A program made the translations under genes and the position numbers. From the NCBI GenBank assembly GCA_002104895.1, contig MCFG01000019.1:280581-344580 (forward strand): 64,000 nt of DNA, read 5' to 3'. Positions 55,905 through 64,000 of this stretch are shown here, one piece after another (position 1 is the first letter of the stretch; every line of letters begins with the position of its first letter). The notes under the pieces were generated by a model, which did not search any database, was not told the DNA's origin, and saw only the letters and a program-made list of their open reading frames with translations. The DNA is from Anaeromyces robustus. Taxonomy: Eukaryota > Neocallimastigomycota > Neocallimastigomycetes > Neocallimastigales > Neocallimastigaceae.

Positions 55905-56198
55905 AAGCAACCAGCGCACATAAAAGTCCTGCATTTCAGTAGATAAACACGTGACTACATATGAGGCTCAGATACTCAGCCTTAATAAAAAATTAGTTAA
56001 TTGGTTAGTTTCCTTGGTAATTACTGTTCATATGTGAGGCTTACAGACTGGTCCCGTTCTTTTAAAATTGTAAGAACGTTAGAGTCTAAGTGTAATATAA
56101 AATGTATAAGCATACTACGGACTTAGACGCCGAAACGGTAAGGCATGGAATTTATTCTAATATCTTCATGTAATAAAGCATTGTAAGTCTAAAAAAAA
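55905..56198 (+). mobile_element. LINE 3' end (AGTCT type) in left arm
   Basis: A less AT-rich stretch with coding-like remnants: 'GACGCCGAAACGGTAAGGCATGGAATTTATTC' matches, in the same sense, the minus-strand end of the ORF2 fragment at 12.9 kb ('..RHGIYS'). It ends 'GTAAGTCT' plus A7. Mirrored at 57341-57634. Confidence 0.7.
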
Positions 56199-56353
56199 GT
56201 TTTTCATAATAAATATATAAAAACAAAAAAAAAAAAATTTAGTTGACCATTTTCTAAATACATAAATAAAATTAAAAAGTTTGAATATAATAATGATGAT
56301 TGTATTTATAAAAATTTGTGTTCCATTTTTTTTTTAAAAAAAAAAAGTATAAT

Positions 56354-57185
56354 AATATTATTTTTTTTGTATTATTCGTCTTATCATTTCGGAGTCGACG
56401 CCCTCAGTATATTCATATGTTTTATATTTGTACTTTTTTTTTTTATATTAAAATATGAAAAAAAAATTTTTTTTTCTTTTGATATTAAAATATATAAATT
56501 AAATATTTAATATAACAATTATTAAAATAGTATTAAATAATCATTAATGTATTAATATATTAATAATTTTATATAAATTAATCCTTTTTTTTTTTTTTGT
56601 TAATGTACACAATTTATACATCATCTTTTATTGAATTTAAAATATTAATATAAATGAATCATAAAAAAACATAAATAAAAAAAAAGGGTATTAAAAAAAA
56701 AAAACCCAGATAAACATTATAAATAATAATAAATAATTCTGGAGGGTATAAATTAGTATAGTAAATACATAAAAACAATAAATCCATACTAGCCTTTAAT
56801 TCTACATATAGAGAATTAAAGTAAAATTGATCAGCTTCAGGATCTATAAATCTATTAGTAAGATCATATAATTCTTTAAATTTTATAAAATACTTTTAAA
56901 ATTCTTTTTACTATAATAAAATCTACTTTTTATTTTTATTCACAATATATTTAATAAATATTTATTTTGTTCCAATTGAAATACATTAAACGATGAATAT
57001 TTCAAAAATAAAAATTTTTTCTTTATATAGAAAAAATATATATTTTATATTTATATTTATAAAACCTTTTATCATTATAATTAATTTTTTAGAAAAACTA
57101 ATAATTATTAAGTATTAAATATTAAGTATGTATAATGGTATATTTTAATATTTATAGATTTAAAAAAAAAAAAAAGAGACATACA
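56354..57185. other. Palindrome spacer: composite of LINE and array-gene pieces
   Basis: 56380-56410 on the minus strand resembles the LINE ORF2 end ('GGGCGTCGACTCCGAAATGATAAG'). 56585-56830 is a family-A LINE 3' part in minus orientation (compare 11945-12240: 'GAATTAAAGTAAAATTGATC'). At 56831 it joins a 58-bp antisense scrap of the array gene. The rest is AT-rich. No intact gene. Confidence 0.7.
56831..56888 (-). pseudogene. Scrap of array gene
   Basis: 'CAGCTTCAGGATCTATAAATC' through 'AGATCATATAATTCTTTAAA' equals the minus-strand sequence at about 53411-53472 (codons ~93-112 of the family) with a short internal deletion. Adjacent to the LINE 3' part on one side. Confidence 0.75.
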
Positions 57186-57340
57186 TATTATACTTTTTTA
57201 TTAAAAAAAAAAATGGAACACAAATTTTTATAAATACAATCATCATTATTATATTCAAACTTTTTAATTTTATTTATGTATTTAGAAAATGGTCAACTAA
57301 ATTTTTTTTTTTTTGTTTTTATATATTTATTATGAAAAAC

Positions 57341-57634
57341 TTTTTTTTAGACTTACAATGCTTTATTACATGAAGATATTAGAATAAATTCCATGCCTTA
57401 CCGTTTCGGCGTCTAAGTCCGTAGTATGCTTATACATTTTATATTACACTTAGACTCTAACGTTCTTACAATTTTAAAAGAACGGGACCAGTCTGTAAGC
57501 CTCACATATGAACAGTAATTACCAAGGAAACTAACCAATTAACTAATTTTTTATTAAGGCTGAGTATCTGAGCCTCATATGTAGTCACGTGTTTATCTAC
57601 TGAAATGCAGGACTTTTATGTGCGCTGGTTGCTT
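57341..57634 (-). mobile_element. LINE 3' end (AGTCT type) in right arm
   Basis: Exact mirror of 55905-56198: poly(A) side at the lower coordinate ('TTTTTTTAGACTTAC'), then 'CCATGCCTTACCGTTTCGGCG'. Confidence 0.7.
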
Positions 57635-58257
57635 TTAATAGTATAATTATATTTTATTATTTATTTTATTAATTATTTAATTTTATTACCAGAAAAATAC
57701 CTCCGATCTAATAATTCCAAGACGAAGGATTATTAAATTGAAAAATTTAAAAATAATATAAAAATTAATAATTTTAAATAGTTATTTAATATATTATATA
57801 TAAGAATATAAACTAATATATTATATAATATATTAAGAATATAGTAATAATATAAGAATTATTTAAAATAATAATATATTTAACTATATAATAATATATG
57901 AATTATTATGTATAGTAATATATTTAGCTATATAATAATAATAAATTATTACTATATTTTGATTATACTTTAATATACTATAATATTAATAATACATGAG
58001 AATATTAAAAATACATATAATAAAATATATTGTATAATATATAAAAATAAAAGAACTATTTAATTTAATATAAAAAAGAATAAATATTTAATATATAATA
58101 AAAATAAAAATAATAAATTATTTTAATAATTATTATTAAGAAAAGATATAAATTTAATATTTAATTATTATTATTAAATATACTAATATGTTACTACACA
58201 TATTAGTTTTATATCACTCCCATTAACAAAAAAACCACTTTCAGGAAAATATTATGC

Positions 58258-58428
58258 ATGGAATATACACGATGTGATCAGTTACCTTATATAAATACAA
58301 AGAATAAATGTAAAGTTTGTTCAGAATCCAAACTGAGAAATTTTTTATATTTTGAAAATAATTTAATTTTAAATAATTCACAAAATAATTTAAATAATTT
58401 AAAATATAATAATAATATATTTATATAA
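58258..58428 (+). CDS. Small open frame in right palindrome arm, 56 codons
   Basis: ATG 58258, TAA 58426-58428. Same product as its mirror 55281-55111: Cys-containing front with 'NKCKVC', Asn-rich end. No recognised family. Not enough to decide between a real small gene and a relic. Confidence 0.3.
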   Translation: MEYTRCDQLPYINTKNKCKVCSESKLRNFLYFENNLILNNSQNNLNNLKYNNNIFI

Positions 58429-58739
58429 CAATATAATAGTATATTTTAATATTTAATTTTGAATGTTAAATTATATCTTAATATATAAGAAAAAAATTAT
58501 TTATTTATTACAAAAAAAGTTTTTTTTTATATTAAATAAAATAAATATTTTTATTTATATTATTTTATATTGAAAATAAAAAAGAAAAAAAAAATTTTTT
58601 TTGTGTAATTCAAATAAAAAATCTTTTTTATTATTTTTTTAAGATATACAAAGTTAAATACTAAAATACAAATTAAAAAAAAATATTTTTTTTAGTATTT
58701 GTTTTATTTGTTTTAATTCAAAACATTTTTACCATTTTT

Positions 58740-58960
58740 ATTTTAGTGTTTAAATAATTAATATATATATAAATCATAAAAAAAAAAAAAAAAACACAAA
58801 ATATTAAAACAAAAAAATATTAAAAATCTAGATAATCATTATAGATAATAATTAATAATATTGGAGGGTATTTAAGTAGTATAGTAATATTTAAAAAAAA
58901 AACCAATAAATTCACAATATTACTTAATTCCACAATTAGAGAATTAAAAGTAAAATTTAT
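58740..58960 (-). mobile_element. Decayed family-A LINE 3' UTR in right arm
   Basis: Aligns with 11990-12240 and 56650-56830: 'AAATCATAAAA', 'ATAATAATTAATAATATTGGAGGG', 'AATAAATTCACAATATTACTTAATTC', 'GAATTAAAAGTAAAATT'. It lies directly upstream of the flank shared by the array genes. Confidence 0.6.
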
Positions 58961-59599
58961 TATTCTTATACTGATTTTTATACAAATTTCTATTCACTAT
59001 TCATTAACATTTTTATTTTAATATTACTTTTTTTAATATTACTTTATTTGATAATTTATCAATATTAAAAAAAAAATTTTTTTTTAATATATTATAAACT
59101 TTTTTTTTTGTTTGAAAATATAAAATTTAATAAATATTAAAGTTTAAGAAAAAAAAAATTGTGATTCCAGTTTTAATTATGATATATGAAAAAAAAAAAA
59201 AAATTTTTTAATATAATTTAATATTAAATTATAACTAATTATAATTATAATAAATAAGCTTTAGCCAAATTAAATAAATTTATCATTATTTAAATTAAAT
59301 CAGATAAAAAAATTTTTTTTAATTCATTACAAAAAATTAAAAAAAAAAAATTAATAAAAAGAATGATATAATATTTATAAAAAAAAAAAAAAAAAAGGAT
59401 TTACTATTTCAAAAAATCAATATCAAAAACTAATAATTTGCTTATATTAAAATTTTCTTTGCTTTCTTTTTTTTTTTTTCTTTTTTTTTTTTTGTTATAA
59501 AAAAAGAAAAATTTTCTCTTTATTTCATTTTTCAAATTAAAAAATAAAATTAAAAAAAATTAAATTACAAAATAAAAAAATAAAATAAAGAAATTAATA

Positions 59600-59789
59600 G
59601 AAAATAAAAAAGAAACTTTTCATAAAAATAATATAATATATATAATATTATATTAATCTATTAATCCTTTATATATAAATTATATAATAAAAATTTTTTT
59701 AATATTAATAATACAATAAATATTTTAAATATTTATAAAAAAAATAAAATAATTATAATTTATTTTATTTTACCGTATTACCATTAAAA
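59600..59789 (+). promoter_or_regulatory. Shared upstream block of array copies (copy 5)
   Basis: Same block as 36155-36344, ending 'TTTTACCGTATTACCATTAAAA' before the ATG; exact mirror of the block before copy 4. Confidence 0.55.
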
Positions 59790-62700
59790 ATGAATTGGAA
59801 ATATTTTATTTTAATTTTCACTTATATCATTATAACATATTGTGAATATGTTGATTTCGCTTCAGAAGAACTTGCTGCTTTAATTTTAGCCGCTGCTAAT
59901 CCTGATGGTTCTATTGCTACTGAAATTATTCCTGAAAATAATCCAAAAAATGAAACTAGACCAATTACTATCGATGTTTCTAGTCTTGGAAGAGGTGGTG
60001 AATTAATGAATATCCAACAAATTATTCCAAGTTTAAGAAATTTAGAAGGAGATAAATTAAATAAAAAATTTAAAGAATTATATGATCTTGCTAATAGAGT
60101 TTATAATAGATTTATAGATCCTGCCGCTGATCAAGTTGAAAATATAAATGGATATGATGTTCTTCGTTATATAATTTTTAATGAAGATGAAAAAACTGGT
60201 GCTTTTGATTCTATTGGATTATGTAATAATGATGTAAAAACAAGAATCATGTTTGTTCCTAATGATTCTGCTATAACTATGATGAAACATTTTATAGCTG
60301 ATGCAGATTATGATGATTTTTTTGATATCGATATTAATAATTTTGATAAATTAAATAAAAAAATCAAATCATCTTGGAAATCAGATTATTTCACTCTTCC
60401 ATCTGAAGAACTAAGTAAAGTATTAACTATAAAATGTATTCAAACTTATGCCTGTAAATTTAATTTCATGTTTGAAGATAAATCTGAAGAAGAAATAAAT
60501 AATCAAATTAATAGTATTTCATTTAACATTATTGAAACTACTGATAAAAATAATAACAAATATTATAGTTTACTTATTAATAAGGATATCGAATACCAAA
60601 TAATTTATGCTTTCACTATTAAATATGATGGAAATAAATATAGTACTGATGAAAGATTCCCTGCTAGATTAGTTGATTATAATGAAATTGGTAAAACTGT
60701 AGAACAATATCATATGAATCATAATGAAAAAAGTAATGAAATAGAAAGAGATGGTATTAATCTTATTGCTGCATGTGGTATTGACTTTGTAGTCGGAAAA
60801 GATAATGATAAACAATATTTATTACCTGAAGATTACATTTCAAAAGATGGTAATGAAATTAAGATGGATTCTGTTAAGGATATTTTAATAACTGCTAATT
60901 TTGCTAATAATAAAGATTTCAAAACTTTCAATAAAAATGGAAAAAATCTTATTTGTGATAGATATGATATATCTTATGCCACTACTAAAATGGAAACTAA
61001 ACGTTTCATTGAAAAAAGATTAAATTATAGAGAAACTGATAGTTTATCAGATAATCAATTAATGGATTTAAATGCTCTTTTCCAAATCATGGCTCTTAAA
61101 GATTTATTTATTGATCCAATGGAACATTTAGTCAATGGTATGTTACATTATACGAATACTCCTGAATATTTATCTCAAATATCAGATTTTGAAGAATCAA
61201 GATATTTAGCAGCATATACTCAAACTAAATTAAATAAAAGATTGGGATCTAAATCTAAAGGTTTAAAAAACTTTGCTGCTCCTGTTACTTCTTATGATTT
61301 AAAAGGTGCTACTTTAAAAGCTGATGAAATATTAAAGAATAATAGCAATGAATTTTCAAAAAGAAATTTACCATCTTTTGAATTAGTCAAAAGAGATTCA
61401 GAATCCGAACAAAAGAAATTAATTAAACAATGGATGGATATTGTAGATACATATGAAGATATTATCAAATCTGCAGACATGAATTTCATGGAAGATAGTA
61501 AAACATTTTTAGCTAGTTTTTATGAAGTATTATTAGAATTTAATAATCGTCAAATTTATGATATTGTAGATGAAATACAATCCAAAAAAGATAATAATAA
61601 TGATGATGATGATAATATGTTTATTAATGAAGAAGATCCATTTAAAGTTGTTAAAAGTAATATGCAAGACATTTTACTTTTAGAAAATTATTTCCAAAAA
61701 TGTTTAAGATTACATTTAGAAAAATATGGTATGGAAACTTTATTAGATGAAAATGGAAGATATTTATTTAGAAATTTACCTGATATCGGTGTTGAAGCTA
61801 GTAAAAATATTAATATTCTCATTAATTTATATGAAAATACATTAGAAGATATTTTTGATCTTCTTGATGATTCTTTAGTTTCTACTTATATGGATAATAC
61901 TTTAAGATATGGAAATGCTGTCGATGATATTTCTAAAAATAAAAGAAATGAACAATCTGAACATTTAGAAATTGATGGTGAATATATTACTGATGAAATT
62001 AATTCAATTAATCATGAAGATTTACCTATTAAAGATAGATTAAGAAATTTACTTATTGATGTTAATTCTATAATAACTTCAATTGAAATTCATAATAATG
62101 ATGAAAATGAACCAATTAATGGATCTGAAACATTTGAAAGTATTAATGGAGCATTGATTAATAAATATAAAGAAGGTTATCCAGACGATAAAGAAATTCA
62201 AGGAATGATTAATAATCAAAATGAAAATTCATCAACATCTAAATTAAAGCTTAAACGTATTTTAAATATATTGAAGACAATGATTTAAATGAATATATTG
62301 TTAATAATGTTGATTCTAAATATTATTTGAAACGTATTTTCTCTCGTATGAGATTGGAAATCACTGCCAATGCAAAAAAGAATGCAGATACTGATATAGA
62401 AGACTTAGGTTATATTGATAAAGAAACCATTAACAAATTGAAAAATTATATAATAAAATTAATAAAAATTAGAAACATATTTAAATAATTCTAATCCTGA
62501 AAGTAATAAAGAAGAAGATGAACATTTACTTGAACTTATTACTAATTATAATGATTTGATGTCATATATTTATTCTAATAATATTAAATTATAATATTAT
62601 ATTTATTGATTTTATTGATGTTTATGATATAATTGAAAGAATGAATTATATATTTATAAGAAATCTTATTAATGCTATAAATAAAACTATTAAAAGTAAT

Positions 62701-63915
62701 CCTGAACTTTTTAAAGATGGAGTAACTGATTTCTTTGAAGTAATAACCAAAAATGGTAATGGACAAAGATATCAATATAGTACTAATGTACTTTATGAAC
62801 CTACAGTAGATGATTATAAGAGAATTTTAGAAGATGATGAAAATCATTGAATATGTAAGTGATGCTTTAAAAATAATTATTAGTAAAATTAAACCTGAAC
62901 AATGTGTTGATTTTGAAAAGGCCATAGCATTGAAAAAAAATATTATAAAATGTCAACCTCCCATCATTTAGAATTCAAGATGAAGTTGAAGATTATGAAT
63001 ATTTATATGGTGAAATTCTCAAGAATATTAATAGTAAAATTGTTAGTACAAAGTTAATTGAATCTGATGAAAATTCCTTATATAGAAATTTCTATAATTT
63101 TATGCGTGAAGTAGGAGAAGTTGATAAACATGTAGATTTAAATAACATTGATAATGATGAAAAAAACAGGCGAATTAGATTTTTCTACCATATATAAGGA
63201 TGATAATGGTAATCCTATTAAAAATGATTGTGATACCTTATTTTATTATATAGAAAATACTTTTACTGAAATAATGGATGACGTAATCCAGGAGAGTGTT
63301 AAAAATGGTTATTTAAAAAAAGATGAAAATGGAGATTATATCTATTTGGATAATGAGGAAGGTGGTAATCTCCGAAAGAGAAATTTAAATAAATTATACA
63401 AAAATTTCTATAAAACCAATAATACAGTTAATTTAGAAAAGAGGAAGACTCTTAATAAACGTTTTGATCCAGATTTTGAAAAAAAAGTTCAAGTAGCTCT
63501 AAATATGGTTAAATCATTACAATATGCAAAACGAATGGCATATGATCAAGGCACTACTAATTTACAAAATAATTTATATACAAGTTATAGTTCTGGCCCA
63601 AATGAACATGTAAGTACTAGAATTCAACAAAATATTGGTAATGTACTGGTATCAGTTCAACAGACAAAGATATATGAAGGTGTTGGTCAAGTAGTTCAGA
63701 AAGCTGATATCTATATAACATCAGATGGAAAAATGGAAAGATTTGATAGTAGTAGTCGTACTAAAATGATGGATTCAAAAGCATCTGGAAGTATAGCTGA
63801 TAAGAGTAGATTAAATAGAGAAAGATCCAAACAAGGACATCGTACTAGTTTAAAAAAATCGAAATCAATTAGTAGACCAAAAAGAAATAATAAAATAAGA
63901 AATAAAATGGAATAA
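59790..63915 (+). pseudogene. Array gene copy 5: large secreted protein, frame interrupted by clustered homopolymer indels
   Basis: ATG 59790. Signal peptide and constant front are intact and equal to copy 4 for about 515 codons. The frame is lost near 62262-62275, where one base is missing against copy 4, giving a stop at 62286-62288 after 832 codons. Further single-base differences follow at about 62436, 62465, 62583, 62845, 62958 and 63160, mostly in A runs. From 63148 the frame is open to 63915 and carries 'TGELDFSTIYKDD', the KR sites ('LNKR') and a variable end ('FDPDFEKKVQVALNM...QYAKRMA') with Lys/Arg tail. Sequence between shifts is well conserved, so this is either a very young pseudogene or an intact gene with sequencing errors. 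Near codon 515 it carries copy-3-type bases. Confidence 0.85.
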
Positions 63916-63931
63916 AGCTATATTAATAGAA

Positions 63932-63968
<37 letters not shown>

Positions 63969-64000
63969 TAATATAATAATAATAATAATAATAATAATAA
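63916..64000. repeat. (AAT)n microsatellite at window end
   Basis: AAT trinucleotide array with an ATATAAT break at about 63968-63976, running off the window. Confidence 0.9.

Larger units (their letters stand above)
52203..61336. repeat. Giant near-perfect inverted repeat: arms 52203-56353 and 57186-61336
   Basis: Every landmark I checked pairs at coordinates summing to exactly 113539: the two ATG bases (53749/59790), a GCGC-containing stretch (55914/57625), 'TCTCAGTTTGGATTC' (55201/58338), 'AAAGCAAAG' (54077/59462) and 'TTCC' (56321/57218). So over about 3.5 kb of homopolymer-rich DNA there is no net indel. Arms diverge at the outer side near codon 515 of the two genes and at the inner side in an A/T tract near 56336-56353. 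The spacer is about 0.83 kb. Confidence 0.9.

Overview
The window is extremely AT-rich eukaryotic DNA. It has long homopolymers, (ATT)n, (TTTA)n and (TTTTA)n arrays, intronless reading frames rich in Asn, Lys and Ile, secreted proteins with poly-Thr linkers, Asn-rich ankyrin proteins ending repeats in 'YLIEHGADIN', and many 5'-truncated non-LTR retrotransposons. This fits best an anaerobic gut fungus (Neocallimastigomycota: Piromyces, Neocallimastix or Anaeromyces type). That assignment is an inference from style; another AT-rich protist or amoeba is not excluded. I saw no bacterial-type operons, rRNA, tRNA or CRISPR.

Layout. 2-3913 (+) is the 3' part of a large Asn-rich protein gene; motif by motif it is a distant relative of the paralog family on the right of the window. 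4.8-11.2 kb holds two minus-strand ankyrin genes, an ankyrin relic (4.8-5.2 kb) and, between the two genes, a decayed plus-strand copy of the large lectin-type gene (7.9-9.8 kb). 11.8-13.85 kb is a cluster of dead non-LTR retrotransposon pieces, including one with the signature of twin priming and one reduced to 17 nt plus a poly(A) tail, each with a recognisable target-site duplication. 14.6-21.4 kb (-) is a single intact frame of about 2263 codons: signal peptide, Ser/Thr-rich blocks flanking a 7-residue alanine repeat, bulb-lectin-like repeats, Thr linkers and two ricin-type trefoils. 21.4-28 kb is almost pure low-complexity DNA with one complex 250-bp island that contains two inverted repeats.

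28-64 kb is the most interesting part. It holds five full-size copies (28057+, 36345+, 42125+, 53749-, 59790+) and one 5'-truncated copy (33672-34799) of a family of about 1370-1390 residues. Each full-size copy starts with a signal peptide. The first ~600 residues are almost identical between copies, also at DNA level. The remainder diverges, and a conserved Lys-Arg site near residue 1225-1232 precedes a strongly variable basic C-terminal domain of 141-157 residues. The copies are mosaics of each other, which points to gene conversion. Copies 2 and 3 are part of a 5.78-kb tandem unit. Copies 4 and 5 sit head to head on a near-perfect palindrome with ~4.15-kb arms and a ~0.83-kb spacer. Copy 5 carries a cluster of homopolymer frameshifts. 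Retrotransposon pieces lie at several junctions of the array.

Taken together the window reads as a fast-recombining, repeat-rich locus encoding large secreted proteins with a constant front and changing end, next to a secreted multi-lectin protein and ankyrin proteins. Functions of the main family are unknown; a role in surface, host or microbe interaction is only an inference from secretion, copy number and C-terminal diversity.
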